Shown here piece after piece: positions 1 through 10,198 of a DNA stretch of 64,000 nt. Position 1 is the first letter of the stretch. Each line of letters begins with the position of its first letter. The notes under the pieces were generated by a model. It was not told the DNA's origin. It saw only the letters and a list, made by a program, of their open reading frames with translations, and made no database searches. Source of the DNA: Elusimicrobiota bacterium (GTDB taxonomy: Bacteria; Elusimicrobiota; Endomicrobiia; Endomicrobiales; Endomicrobiaceae); contig JAISQF010000008.1 of the NCBI GenBank assembly GCA_031274365.1, positions 53,489-117,488 of the forward strand, given 5' to 3'. Position numbers and translations under genes: made by a program.

Positions 1-906
1 TCTGTTTTTTGTTCTAACGACAAACAAATACCACACGTGAACTTTTTCCCCTTGGCTTATATTTCCATGAGAAATAGGAATAGCGATATTTCCGTCATAA
101 ATCTGCGGCAAAATTATAAAAGGATTTTTTATATTTGTTCTGTAATATTTTGCAATTTCAAAACGTCTTAAATTATCCTCTTTTAGATATTTCAATTTCA
201 CATTCAAAACGGCAGCGCAAATATCGCTAAGTCTCGAATTTACTCCTTTATATATATATTCATATTTTTTTATCCCGCCGTAATTTGCAAGACATTTTAT
301 TTTCTCAAAAAGAGATTCGTCATTTGTCAAAACCATTCCGCCGTCTCCCAAAGCGCCGAGATTTTTACCGGGGTAAAAAGAAAATGCCGCCGCGTCTCCG
401 AGATTTCCGGCCATTTTTCCTTTATATACGGCTCCATGCGCTTGAGCGCAATCCTCTATAACTTTTAAATTATATTTTTTTGCTAAAGCGCAGATTTTGT
501 CCATTTGAGCGGTTTGACCATAAAGATGAACTGCCATTATTGCTTTTGTTTTGGGAGTTATTTTTTCGGCAATCAAATCAGGATTGATATTATAACTGCA
601 AATATCAGGCTCTACTAAAACGGGAGCCGCGCCGTTTTCCGATACGGCCAGCATAGAAGCGATAAAAGTGTTTGCTGGAACTATTATCTCGTCGCCCGCG
701 CCAAAACCATAAGCTCTTATAATCAGCTTAAGAGCGTCAAGTCCGTTTGCAACGCCGACAGCGTATTTTGTCCCGCAAAAATCTGCAAAATTTTTGCAAA
801 AACTATCATATTCTTTACCAAGCAAATACCATCCGCTGTCAATTGTTCTTTTGACAGCCTCGTCGATTTCCTTTCTATAACGTTGATTTATTTTATACAA
901 ATCCAT
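1..906 (-). CDS. DegT/DnrJ/EryC1/StrS-family sugar aminotransferase (FdtB/QdtB-like), 3' end cut by window edge
   Basis: Own translation from ATG at 906: [101 protein letters not shown]..., with ..[20 protein letters not shown].. (PLP lysine motif). Confidence 0.9.
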   Translation of the reverse strand, partial: MDLYKINQRYRKEIDEAVKRTIDSGWYLLGKEYDSFCKNFADFCGTKYAVGVANGLDALKLIIRAYGFGAGDEIIVPANTFIASMLAVSENGAAPVLVEPDICSYNINPDLIAEKITPKTKAIMAVHLYGQTAQMDKICALAKKYNLKVIEDCAQAHGAVYKGKMAGNLGDAAAFSFYPGKNLGALGDGGMVLTNDESLFEKIKCLANYGGIKKYEYIYKGVNSRLSDICAAVLNVKLKYLKEDNLRRFEIAKYYRTNIKNPFIILPQIYDGNIAIPISHGNISQGEKVHVWYLFVVRTKNR

Positions 907-910
907 AAAG

Positions 911-1963
911 CTAATCATTATTAAATAAATCCTCCAATTCTTTTTGTGTAAAAATCCTCGGATTATTAGCCATTCTTTCCAAGTTCACTTCTTTAACGAG
1001 CTCTGCGGTATTATTTATGCCTAATTTTTTTAATCTTGTCTCTAAATTTATTTTCTCAAAAAGTTTGTCAAAATATTCTTTGCTTAAAATATCTTTTAAT
1101 TCTTTTGAAATTTCATTTACATAATCCAATCCTCTTTTATCATTTAACGCGCCGATAGGAATATTGGTATTAGCCGCAAATAATTTTGAAAAACTCAAAG
1201 CCACGGCATGACCGTGAGGAATATTAAATCTTATCGTAAAAACATAAGAAAGCGCATGAGCGGCCGTCGTCTTTGATATATTGATGGCTTTGCCTGCTAA
1301 AAATGAAGCCAGCGACATATTTTCCATACTTTTTTTATCGTTTGAATTTACAAAATCAACGATATTTTCTTTACATAAATAAATTGATTTTTTCGCATAC
1401 CGCCTGCTTTCATCAGTGGAACGAATTGACCAAAAAGATTCCACGGCTTGAGCAAAAGCGTCAAAAGACGAACATGCTTTGAGATATTTCGGACAACTGG
1501 TTAAGAATTGGCTGTCAACAATAGCATAATTTGGCAGAATGCTTTCATCCTCGACGGACTGCTTTTTTCCTTTAACCCAATAAACCGCAAATTTTGTCGC
1601 TTCGCTTCCGGAACCGGCCGTCGTGGGAACAGCTGTTAAAAACAAATGTTTTCCTCTATTAAAATTAAACAATTTTGCAAAATCTATAACGCTGCCTCCG
1701 CCGATAGCAATTATAGCTTGATAATCTTTCTTTAGTTTATTAAGAGCTTTCTGTAAATCCGTATCCGTCGGATTTGTAGAAAAATCTGAATAATAATCAA
1801 TATCGTAACTTTCAAGCAAAGGAATTATTATTCCTCTAAAATTTTCAAAGACTTTTTTACCGGTAAAGATAAGAATTTTTTTTACATTTCCAATTTTTCT
1901 TAGCACAAACGGCAATTCTTTTATAGACCCGCAGGACAAGCTGGCATTATCAACTATCAACAT
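911..1963 (-). CDS. Iron-containing alcohol dehydrogenase, phosphonoacetaldehyde-reductase-like
   Basis: [51 protein letters not shown] motifs; overlaps the PEP mutase-like gene. Confidence 0.75.
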   Translation of the reverse strand: MLIVDNASLSCGSIKELPFVLRKIGNVKKILIFTGKKVFENFRGIIIPLLESYDIDYYSDFSTNPTDTDLQKALNKLKKDYQAIIAIGGGSVIDFAKLFNFNRGKHLFLTAVPTTAGSGSEATKFAVYWVKGKKQSVEDESILPNYAIVDSQFLTSCPKYLKACSSFDAFAQAVESFWSIRSTDESRRYAKKSIYLCKENIVDFVNSNDKKSMENMSLASFLAGKAINISKTTAAHALSYVFTIRFNIPHGHAVALSFSKLFAANTNIPIGALNDKRGLDYVNEISKELKDILSKEYFDKLFEKINLETRLKKLGINNTAELVKEVNLERMANNPRIFTQKELEDLFNND

Positions 1964-3257
1964 TTCCCCCGGGAATTAAATTAATTATTTCTTTAATAGG
2001 TATGCAGTATTTATCGGACGCTTCTTTTGCTCTGTGATTTTCAAGTATAGATTGGGCAGTCTTTATCATAGCCGGATAAGCCGCGCGTAAAAGTTGATTT
2101 GCGTAAATAACAATTTTGACATTATTTTTAATAAGCTCTTCCTCTTTTACTTGACAATAATAAGACGGCATAGCTATAAGCGGTTTCAAATAACCCAAAC
2201 TATTATAACATTGGCAAAATTCTTTTACCTCTTCAAAACTTTCCTTTTTCCAATGTATCATTATGCCGTCTGCGCCCGACTGTATATACGCTTTAGTTCT
2301 ATCTATGGCATCGTCCAAACTTTTATCAAATATTAAACTTTCGATCTTTGCAAATATCATAAAATTTTCGCCCGTTTGCGCGCGTTTTCCCGCGGCTATT
2401 TTTTGCGAGAAGTTTTCAATACTGTCTTGACCGTCGAAAAATCCGTTTTTAGATAAATTATTATTATTTATTTTGTCGTTGATAGTGATAGCCGAAACGC
2501 CGAGACTTTCAAGAGATTTAATCGTGGAAACAAAATGCTCTATCTGGCCTCCGTTGCTTCCGTCGTAAATTATAGGTTTTGTGGTTATGTCCAACATATC
2601 AAAAATAGTTAAAATCCTCGTTGTAACGTCAAGATAACCGTTGTTGAGTTTGCCTTTTGCAACCGGCTGAGTTAAAGATGAAATCCACATCGCGTCAAAT
2701 TCTCTTCTTTGATTATTTTCGCTTATAAAAACATTTTCAGCTATCAATGAAGTCAAACCGTTATGCGCTTCTATTACTCTTACAATATCTTTATTATCTA
2801 TAAGCCTTTTTAATTTTTGGCTTCTTAAAGACGGAGTTGTTCCTATTTCTTTAAGCGCTTTATTTAATTTCGTCGAAGAAATACCTTCGGTGTAAGGAAC
2901 TTCTATAAGCTCTCCGCCCCATTTTGATATTACTTCTATAACTTTTTGACGGACGGCGGATTGAACTCCGCTTTTCCAATCGTCTCCGTGAACTACAAAA
3001 TTAGGTTTTATTTTTTCCAAATTCTCAGTGTAATCGAGAGTGTCTTGAGGCACAACTTCGTCAACGCCTTTAACATTTTCAATTATCACTTTTCTTTGTT
3101 CAAAACTCATATAGGGAAGTCTCTTATAGCTTGCCACGGCTTTATCGGTAAGCAAACCCACTATCAATTGCCCGCCTAATTTTCTTGCCCGCTCAATAAT
3201 GTTCAAATGTCCCGGATGAAGCAAGTCCGCGCTCATGCCTAAATAAATTTTTTTCAT
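1950..3257 (-). CDS. Cytidylyltransferase domain fused to PEP mutase-fold domain whose active-site motifs are degenerate
   Basis: N-term LHPGHLNII (HxGH) and ISSTK; C-term YDGSNGG and [13 protein letters not shown] in place of DGDTGG / EDKx5NS; full-length similarity to 37986..39296. Confidence 0.8.
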   Translation of the reverse strand: MKKIYLGMSADLLHPGHLNIIERARKLGGQLIVGLLTDKAVASYKRLPYMSFEQRKVIIENVKGVDEVVPQDTLDYTENLEKIKPNFVVHGDDWKSGVQSAVRQKVIEVISKWGGELIEVPYTEGISSTKLNKALKEIGTTPSLRSQKLKRLIDNKDIVRVIEAHNGLTSLIAENVFISENNQRREFDAMWISSLTQPVAKGKLNNGYLDVTTRILTIFDMLDITTKPIIYDGSNGGQIEHFVSTIKSLESLGVSAITINDKINNNNLSKNGFFDGQDSIENFSQKIAAGKRAQTGENFMIFAKIESLIFDKSLDDAIDRTKAYIQSGADGIMIHWKKESFEEVKEFCQCYNSLGYLKPLIAMPSYYCQVKEEELIKNNVKIVIYANQLLRAAYPAMIKTAQSILENHRAKEASDKYCIPIKEIINLIPGGNVDS

Positions 3258-3351
3258 TGCAATACACTGTCCCCAAATTATTTTTACTTAAATCATAAAA
3301 AATAATACTATATTTAAAACTAAAGATAACAACAATACAAAACTTTTATTA

Positions 3352-4491
3352 TTACAAATTAAATGCTTTTTCAATTAATCTAATATCGTCTTGATTATCT
3401 AATTTTTTATATAAACCTATATTTTTTCTTGAAACATTTGGATCAAAAAATCCTTTTTTATAAATATGATTTTCCTCTTTCAAACCGCAAAAATCCATAA
3501 TCTTTTTTATATTTTGTTCATAGTTAAAAACTAAATCTTCAAAACTAATATACATTATATTTTTATTTTCTCCTATCACTAAACGTTCCCTCATTCGTTT
3601 ATAAGAATTAATAAATTCGTCAACTTTTTTAGGCAGCCAAGGAACATCCAATAAAATAGCAGTCGCAAAAACATCCCTTGGATCTCTATAAACATGCAGC
3701 CTTTTCAAATCTTTCACATAATTTTTTATTGTATCATCCGAAACATTCGGACCGATAAATTGATCTAAAACAAGATATTCTTTTGACTCTATAGTCTTAA
3801 AAACTTTATCTAAAAAAATCTGCGCTCTCTGGCGGTAAACATCCAAAGTCAAGTCTTTTTTTGACGCAAATGTATATCCGATATCGCTTGGATAAACTAA
3901 ATATGGAGCGCTGATATTTGTCGGAATAGACTTCTCCTCGTCATCGCAGAAAGATGCATAGCCTATATCCCAGCCCGACAATTTTTTTTTATCTGAAATT
4001 TGATCGACAAATTCCCACATCAACTCCATATATTTATCATTATAAATTCCGCCGTTATTTACATAAAATCTTTCACTAAGTCCGACAAAATGATTTATTA
4101 TATCCGAATTTAATAAACCTGCGGCAATATATTTTTCTAAATCAAGTATGCCGTAACTGTCTCTAAAAATTGTAAATTCTATTTTGGCTTCATCATTTTT
4201 TATTGTTTTGCCTAAAGGGCCGATGCCGTTTTCATCAATGCCGCCGCTGACGGAGCAATTGTCAAATTCTCTCAAAAAATCAATGACGGCCCCCGAACCG
4301 CTATGCCCTTCTCCCGAAACTGAAATCAAGTGAGAACAGTGGCTTTTAGGCTCAGTCCATTCTCTCTTTATGGAACCTCTTTTTGACTCCGATAAAATCT
4401 TTCTTACTCTGATTCTTTTATCTCTGTCATAAATCAAATTAGAAATCATTTTTGCATAAATTTTCTTGAATTTTTTTTTTAATCTATTCAT
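3352..4491 (-). CDS. Sulfotransferase-family protein
   Basis: SVSGEGHSGSGAVIDFL P-loop-like 5'-PSB; RLHVYRDPRDVFATA; YISFEDLVFNYEQNIKKIMDFCGL. Confidence 0.7.
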   Translation of the reverse strand: MNRLKKKFKKIYAKMISNLIYDRDKRIRVRKILSESKRGSIKREWTEPKSHCSHLISVSGEGHSGSGAVIDFLREFDNCSVSGGIDENGIGPLGKTIKNDEAKIEFTIFRDSYGILDLEKYIAAGLLNSDIINHFVGLSERFYVNNGGIYNDKYMELMWEFVDQISDKKKLSGWDIGYASFCDDEEKSIPTNISAPYLVYPSDIGYTFASKKDLTLDVYRQRAQIFLDKVFKTIESKEYLVLDQFIGPNVSDDTIKNYVKDLKRLHVYRDPRDVFATAILLDVPWLPKKVDEFINSYKRMRERLVIGENKNIMYISFEDLVFNYEQNIKKIMDFCGLKEENHIYKKGFFDPNVSRKNIGLYKKLDNQDDIRLIEKAFNL

Positions 4492-4590
4492 CTAAGAAAC
4501 CTTTATTTATTTTTCTGCATAAAATAATGTTCATATAAATAATCGTCCATATTTAAAAATTTCTTTACTCTATACATTTCACCCTCTATT

Positions 4591-5334
4591 TTATATGCCA
4601 AGGATTTCTAAACACTCTTTCGGATTTTCCACTCCGTGTATTTCATAATTTCCCGCGGCGCGTAAATACTGGACAAGACTGTAATCATTTCCGCCTTCGT
4701 CAATTTTATCTCCAAAAAATATAATTTTTGTTTTTGGAAATTCTTTGCGCAAAATATCTATAACCTGCTCTTTGCCAAACCCTTTTTTAACGATATCTAT
4801 GCTTATATTTCCGCCTATAGAAAATTCATAGCCCGGACAAAGCTTTTTTAATCTATCGACAATTTCTTTTCTCTCCCCGCTGCTATCGTCCCAATTTTTA
4901 TATTTTATTCTTTCGCTGTGAGGGCAGTCTCTGCCAAGCACGCTGAAATTTATCGCTCCGCAGCGTTTCTCTAAATAGTTTGGAAATAATTTGAACGGAT
5001 ATTTTGTCCTCTTGCGTTCTGTTGTTAAGAGATCAACCAGCAAAGCGTCCTCAACAAAAGGCCTGCTAAAAATTTTTTCGCCTTTTTTATAAATCTCATT
5101 TCCCATAGACGAAAAAATACCGCAGATGTAAAAAAATATTTCAGACGGAATTTGCTCTTTAACTTTTACAATATCCGAACCTGAAACTATGTATGCCGAA
5201 TTTGTTTTTATAAAGGGAATGAAACGGCGGGCAAAATATTCCTCCATAGGCAATCTGGCAGGCGTAAGCGTTCCATCCAAATCAAAAAGATACAGAGATT
5301 CATTCGACACTTTTAATATATCCTCTTTTATCAC
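4591..5334 (-). CDS. HAD-superfamily phosphatase/mutase resembling eukaryotic-type phosphomannomutase (PMM family)
   Basis: LFDLDGTLTPARLPM, IVSGSDIVKVKEQI, GRDCPHSERIKY, FSIGGNISIDIVKKGFGKEQ, IIFFGDKIDEGGNDYSLVQ. Confidence 0.75.
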   Translation of the reverse strand: MIKEDILKVSNESLYLFDLDGTLTPARLPMEEYFARRFIPFIKTNSAYIVSGSDIVKVKEQIPSEIFFYICGIFSSMGNEIYKKGEKIFSRPFVEDALLVDLLTTERKRTKYPFKLFPNYLEKRCGAINFSVLGRDCPHSERIKYKNWDDSSGERKEIVDRLKKLCPGYEFSIGGNISIDIVKKGFGKEQVIDILRKEFPKTKIIFFGDKIDEGGNDYSLVQYLRAAGNYEIHGVENPKECLEILGI

Positions 5335-5449
5335 TCGGCGCTTGAATTATATTGATTAGACAGACAACTAACGTCCCGAAATTACTCTCATAATAAGCGC
5401 TGTTATATAGATAAATTTTCTATTTTTTCTCTGTCCAATTATTCAATAT

Positions 5450-5884
5450 TTACGACGAAAAATTGGCTTTGTTTTGTCCGCCGACTCCAAATTCCAAACA
5501 AACATTATATTTCCGGCAGACAGGGATTTCTGGAATATTATCTTTTGTTCTGTCTCCGCCGTTTGCAAAAACAAGATTTACATCGGGATATTTTTCGCGG
5601 CATTTTTTAATTCCATCGCAAGCTGAATTATCGCTGTCGTCAAATTCAAAAACTTCAACAACGCCTTTTATATTTTCACATATAATTTTGCGCGATTTAA
5701 AAGGCATAAAAAATTTTCCTTTCTTACGGATAAGCCAATCGTTAGAATTAAGTAATAAAATTACTCCGTCGCTTTTTGAAACGGCGTCTTTAATCAATTC
5801 TATATGTCCCTCATGAACAGGATCAAAACCGCCGCTTACAATATAATACGTTTTCTGATTTTTATTTTCCGTTTTTTGTTCCAT
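5450..5884 (-). CDS. Small nucleotidyl(cytidylyl)transferase
   Basis: VSGGFDPVHEGHIELIKDA (HxGH), RKIICENIKGVVEV. Confidence 0.75.
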   Translation of the reverse strand: MEQKTENKNQKTYYIVSGGFDPVHEGHIELIKDAVSKSDGVILLLNSNDWLIRKKGKFFMPFKSRKIICENIKGVVEVFEFDDSDNSACDGIKKCREKYPDVNLVFANGGDRTKDNIPEIPVCRKYNVCLEFGVGGQNKANFSS

Positions 5885-5888
5885 AAAA

Positions 5889-6866
5889 TCAAATTACTCC
5901 TTTTTCTTTAAGAATATTTTCAGAATATCTCCACACTCTATAACGAATTTTATTTTTCAATGATAATTTATTGTAATCAAATTTCTTAAAAATTCTTGTT
6001 TTCTCTAAACCCAACTCGGCAAAAATATCCCACCAAACATCCGCCTTTTTTGTCTCTCTATGCTTCCAAGGTTTCCAAGCGGCATAATGAAGTATTTTTG
6101 GTTTATATAAAGATTCCAGCAATTCTTCTTGCGCATAATGACTTTGAAATCCTTCTTTGGAAATAACATCCATTAAATATGGATATGAAATATATCTCAA
6201 GGAAATATATTTTACTTTATTATCGCAAGCTATATTCATCACATCCTGATCCGGCCACTTTTTTGCAATATTATCGTCATTGACTATTTCAATCATCTTT
6301 TCTTCCAAATTATCCCGCCTAATTTTATCTAAATTCATCACCCATATTCCGCCGGCAAAATAAGTGTCTCTAAATTTATCGCAATTCTCTTTTGAGAAAT
6401 GCGACAATTCGTCTGGATCATTTTTTATAAAAGCATTTTTTACCGCGCCGATATATTGATTTTCTAAATCTAAATCACTCAACTCGGATATATCGTCCAT
6501 AAAAACAACATCCACATCTGAATAAATAATTTTATCAAACTGTGGAAAAAACCTTGCGGCAAAACATTTAACTATTGCATCCGGAGTAAATTTTCTTAAA
6601 TTTTTTTCTAAACCTTCAAAGTTTCCTCTGTCCCACTCTTGCCTCAAAAAACCTTTAACGTCTATAAATTCTAATTCGGCATTCTTATGTTTATTAACAA
6701 TATTAAAAAGCAAATCCTGATTATATTCTGAAATATCCGAATGTAAAACGAACATTTTATAAACTATATCCGTCTTGGCATAATATAATAACGTATGAAA
6801 TGCAACCGCCGCAGGAACAACATAATCGTTATTGAAAGAAAAAAATATTGGATTCTCGTTTTTCAT
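5889..6866 (-). CDS. Glycosyltransferase family 8 (ORF track start 6929; internal Met at 6866 likely)
   Basis: VVPAAVAFHTLLYYAK, IIYSDVDVVFMDDISELSDLDL (DxD), AGGIWVMNLDKIRRD, ILHYAAWKPWKH. Confidence 0.85.
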   Translation of the reverse strand: MKNENPIFFSFNNDYVVPAAVAFHTLLYYAKTDIVYKMFVLHSDISEYNQDLLFNIVNKHKNAELEFIDVKGFLRQEWDRGNFEGLEKNLRKFTPDAIVKCFAARFFPQFDKIIYSDVDVVFMDDISELSDLDLENQYIGAVKNAFIKNDPDELSHFSKENCDKFRDTYFAGGIWVMNLDKIRRDNLEEKMIEIVNDDNIAKKWPDQDVMNIACDNKVKYISLRYISYPYLMDVISKEGFQSHYAQEELLESLYKPKILHYAAWKPWKHRETKKADVWWDIFAELGLEKTRIFKKFDYNKLSLKNKIRYRVWRYSENILKEKGVI

Positions 6867-6951
6867 ATAATATCTCCTCGCATTAATAATCGCCCAACAT
6901 TTACAATAATGAAATCGAAAAACCGACAAAATATAGTTGTTGTTTAAAGTT

Positions 6952-7899
6952 TTACATATTTTCCTCCTCTCCTTTGTCTTTCCCTTCGCTTGTATTAACT
7001 GTTAAAATACAAACTTTCCCGCCAAGTATATAGTATTTAATCTTATCATTATAAACCTTTTTTCTAAACAATGACAATTTAGAAAACAATTTGTATTTTG
7101 ACATAACATAATCTTTATTCGGATTATCAACTTTAATCTCAAAGTTATGAGTCCTGGCAAATTCTTTCACTTTATTAAACATATCTATATAATCGCTATC
7201 TTTCTTTTTCGCTTCTTGACTATCCTGCAAATTCATAATAGAACCAGCTCTACGAAACCTATAATAGTATGAAACTTTCGGCACTAAAACTATCTTATTT
7301 GAATAATACAACGCAGTGACAGTAAACATAGGATCTTCCCCGTATCCGTATATTCCTGCTTCAAAACTAAGATTTCTGTCCTTAATAAATTCTGTCTTAA
7401 AAAGATATTTCCAAACAGTTAGATGTATAAAACCGTAAACATAGAGTTTGTCATTAGTATTTGTAAGAATGACATTTTGCGAAAAGCTTATAACAGACCA
7501 ATCACATACCCCTCCCCCATCTACAAAAAATCGAAACCCACTACCAGCCATATCCGCTTGAGTGTCAACCGCCGCTTTTAGCATTTTCTCATAATAATCA
7601 AGATCTATATAATCGTCGCTGTCCATAAAATGAATATATTCGCCCTGCGCTTGTTTGATTCCGGCATTTCTTGCACTGGCCGCCAATCCTCTATTAGCCT
7701 GCTTTATAATTTTTATACGCGTATCTTGGCTTGCATATTTTTCATAAATTAAATGCGAACCATCGGTAGATCCGTCGTCAACTATTATTATTTCAAGGTT
7801 TCTATAAGTCTGAAATATTAAATTCTCCAAACACTGAGATAAATATTTCTCAACATTATAAACTGGAACTATTACGGATATTAAAGGATCTCGCGTCAT
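6952..7899 (-). CDS. Glycosyltransferase family 2
   Basis: LISVIVPVYNVEKYLSQCLENLIFQTYRNLEIIIVDDGSTDGS...HFMDSDDYID. Confidence 0.9.
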   Translation of the reverse strand: MTRDPLISVIVPVYNVEKYLSQCLENLIFQTYRNLEIIIVDDGSTDGSHLIYEKYASQDTRIKIIKQANRGLAASARNAGIKQAQGEYIHFMDSDDYIDLDYYEKMLKAAVDTQADMAGSGFRFFVDGGGVCDWSVISFSQNVILTNTNDKLYVYGFIHLTVWKYLFKTEFIKDRNLSFEAGIYGYGEDPMFTVTALYYSNKIVLVPKVSYYYRFRRAGSIMNLQDSQEAKKKDSDYIDMFNKVKEFARTHNFEIKVDNPNKDYVMSKYKLFSKLSLFRKKVYNDKIKYYILGGKVCILTVNTSEGKDKGEEENM

Positions 7900-7959
7900 T
7901 TTATTCCCCTCATCTGATGAATTTATAGAGTATTTCTTTATGTTTTTTATCTATCTTCT

Positions 7960-9000
7960 TTATACCAACCCTTTTCTATGTAATTTTTTATACAGGTATT
8001 TAAAAACTTTAAGCCTCAATCTTTGCTTAAAACTCATCAATTTTATTCTCTTTTCATTTTCAATTTCTCTTTTACGCATATATGATAACATCAATTCTTC
8101 ATTATTTATGTTTTTAAGAACATTTGTAAACATCTCTAAATAAATTGGCTTAATGGATTTATTTACAATATCATTCTTAAAACAGTCTATTGCTTTTAAT
8201 ATTACTTCATAAGCATTAAGAAAAAAAGCGGCTTTATACTTATTATTATAAAATTCATTATAATCAAGATATATCTGGGCATTTAATGTGTTTTGTTCAA
8301 ATAAAGAAAGAGAAGTCCACACTCCTCCCCCAAGTCTATATACACTTTCTACATTGTTAACATATTTTGCTTTTCCATATTGCAGATGCATCATAAATCT
8401 CCCTGCATCAGCTCTAAAGGAAGCCTCCGAAATCGTCCCTACAGCTTTACTCATTATATCAGGAACTCCTTTCTTAAAAATAACATTCCTAAAAAACGCG
8501 CCGCTTGTTTGAGGAATCAACAGACTCCAATCGATAATATTATCTTGAGAAAAACTGGCTTCTTTTTTTCCATCCTCTCTAAAATATTTATAAGAAAGTT
8601 TTGCCTCGTCCTCATAGGAACATAGTATATTGGTAAAATAAATCGTATACTCGGGATGTGTCTCAAAAAAATCAAAAGCCCTTTGAAGTCTGTTTTCATC
8701 AGTCCAATAATCGTCAGGATCTAAAACGCAAAAATAATCAGTTTTGGTAAGAGAATATGCTCTTATGAGATTTTTAAGAATACCTCTTTCATTATCGTTT
8801 GATAAAAGAGGATATATGTTTGAATATTTACTTGCATACTCCTTAATAATATTGAGAGAATTATCCGTTGAATTATCGTCGGATATTACTATTTGATAGT
8901 CAAAATTTGTCTTCTGAGAAAGAACTGAATCTATCGCTTGTCTTATAAACTTTCCTTTATTATAATTCAGCATTATGACAGTAAACCTATATGCACTCAT
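7960..9000 (-). CDS. Glycosyltransferase family 2
   Basis: RFTVIMLNYNKGKFIRQAIDSVLSQKTNFDYQIVISDDNSTDNS...CVLDPDDYWTD. Confidence 0.9.
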   Translation of the reverse strand: MSAYRFTVIMLNYNKGKFIRQAIDSVLSQKTNFDYQIVISDDNSTDNSLNIIKEYASKYSNIYPLLSNDNERGILKNLIRAYSLTKTDYFCVLDPDDYWTDENRLQRAFDFFETHPEYTIYFTNILCSYEDEAKLSYKYFREDGKKEASFSQDNIIDWSLLIPQTSGAFFRNVIFKKGVPDIMSKAVGTISEASFRADAGRFMMHLQYGKAKYVNNVESVYRLGGGVWTSLSLFEQNTLNAQIYLDYNEFYNNKYKAAFFLNAYEVILKAIDCFKNDIVNKSIKPIYLEMFTNVLKNINNEELMLSYMRKREIENEKRIKLMSFKQRLRLKVFKYLYKKLHRKGLV

Positions 9001-9114
9001 CTATCTATCCTTCTTGCGGATATCTACTTATATTCTCGAATTCCAAATCACTTTTCACTTTTGTATATAACACACAATCTTTTATATTTCCCTACTTTTC
9101 TCTCTCATTTTACT

Positions 9115-9174
9115 CTATATAACTCCTTTTTTTAGAATACTATCAGAATATTTCCGCGCTTTATGCGGCATACT
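9115..9174 (-). pseudogene. Remnant of the C-terminal tail of a GT8-like gene
   Basis: In frame after the TAA of the GT2 gene: SMPHKARKYSDSILKKGVI*, resembling the GT8 (5889) tail YRVWRYSENILKEKGVI*. Confidence 0.5.
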
Positions 9175-10158
9175 TTATTTATCATTTCCTTCGCTTGTAT
9201 TAACTGTCAAAACACAAATTTTCCCGCCAAATATATAATATTTAATTTTATCATTATAAACTTTTTTTCTAAACAATGACAATTTAGAAAATAATTTATA
9301 TTTTGACATAACATAATCTTTATCCGGATTATCAACCCTTATTTCAAAATTATGACTTATTGCAAACTCTTTGAGCTTATTTCTCATATATAAATCATCA
9401 TTGTTTCTTTTTTTTACTTTTTCACTGTCAATCATATTTGTAATAGAATTATAAGAATCTCTCCTATAATGATACATGGCCTCCGGAACTAAAACCACTT
9501 TATTTGAATAATACAGCGCAGGAACAGAAAACATACTATCTTCGCCGCAACATCTTCCTTCTTCAAAACTAAGATTTTTATTCTTAACAAATTCGCTTTT
9601 GAAAAGAAACTTAGTAACTCCTGGATATCTCAGACACTCGGAAACATGGAGTTTATCGTAAACATTTGTAAGAATTGCATTTTGCGAAAAGTTTATCCCA
9701 GCCCAAGTCACTCCGTTGCTTCTAAAAAAACAAAGCCTGCTGCAAGCAATATCCGCTTGAGTATCAATCGCCGCCTTTATCATTTTCTCATAATAATCAA
9801 GATCTATATAATCGTCGCTGTCCATAAAATAAATATATTCGCCATGCGCCTGCTTCATCCCGGCATTTCTCGCGCCCGACGGTCCTTTATTAGCCTGCTT
9901 TACAATTTTTATACGCGGATCTTTGGCGGCATATTTTTCATAAACCAGATGCGAACCATCGGTAGATCCGTCATCAACTATTATTATTTCAAGGTTTTTA
10001 TAAGTTTGATATATTAAATTTTCCAAACACTGAGACAAATATTTCTCAACATTATAAACTGGAACTATTACGGATATTAAAAAATCTTGCGGCATTTTAC
10101 TTTCCTCGTCTAATGAATTTTTTAATGTCTCTTTATGTTTTTTTATATTTTCTCTCAA
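9175..10158 (-). CDS. Glycosyltransferase family 2
   Basis: FLISVIVPVYNVEKYLSQCLENLIYQTYKNLEIIIVDDGSTDGS...YFMDSDDYID. Confidence 0.9.
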   Translation of the reverse strand: MRENIKKHKETLKNSLDEESKMPQDFLISVIVPVYNVEKYLSQCLENLIYQTYKNLEIIIVDDGSTDGSHLVYEKYAAKDPRIKIVKQANKGPSGARNAGMKQAHGEYIYFMDSDDYIDLDYYEKMIKAAIDTQADIACSRLCFFRSNGVTWAGINFSQNAILTNVYDKLHVSECLRYPGVTKFLFKSEFVKNKNLSFEEGRCCGEDSMFSVPALYYSNKVVLVPEAMYHYRRDSYNSITNMIDSEKVKKRNNDDLYMRNKLKEFAISHNFEIRVDNPDKDYVMSKYKLFSKLSLFRKKVYNDKIKYYIFGGKICVLTVNTSEGNDK

Positions 10159-10198
10159 ACATGTGGCAATTTCACTTCTGATTTAGAACAAACATAGA

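Noticed and set aside
2094-2336. Plus-strand ORFs in the track (this one and all others, e.g. 5463..5816, 18175..18594, 57666..58166)
   Set aside because: All lie antisense within well-supported minus-strand genes, show no recognisable motifs and read as low-complexity shadow translations
4471-4480. A10 tract near the start of the sulfotransferase gene as a phase-variation site
   Set aside because: A9/A10 tracts of the same length occur in housekeeping genes here (pyrD around 48709-48718, nusB around 62867-62875), so length alone is not informative in this AT-rich sequence
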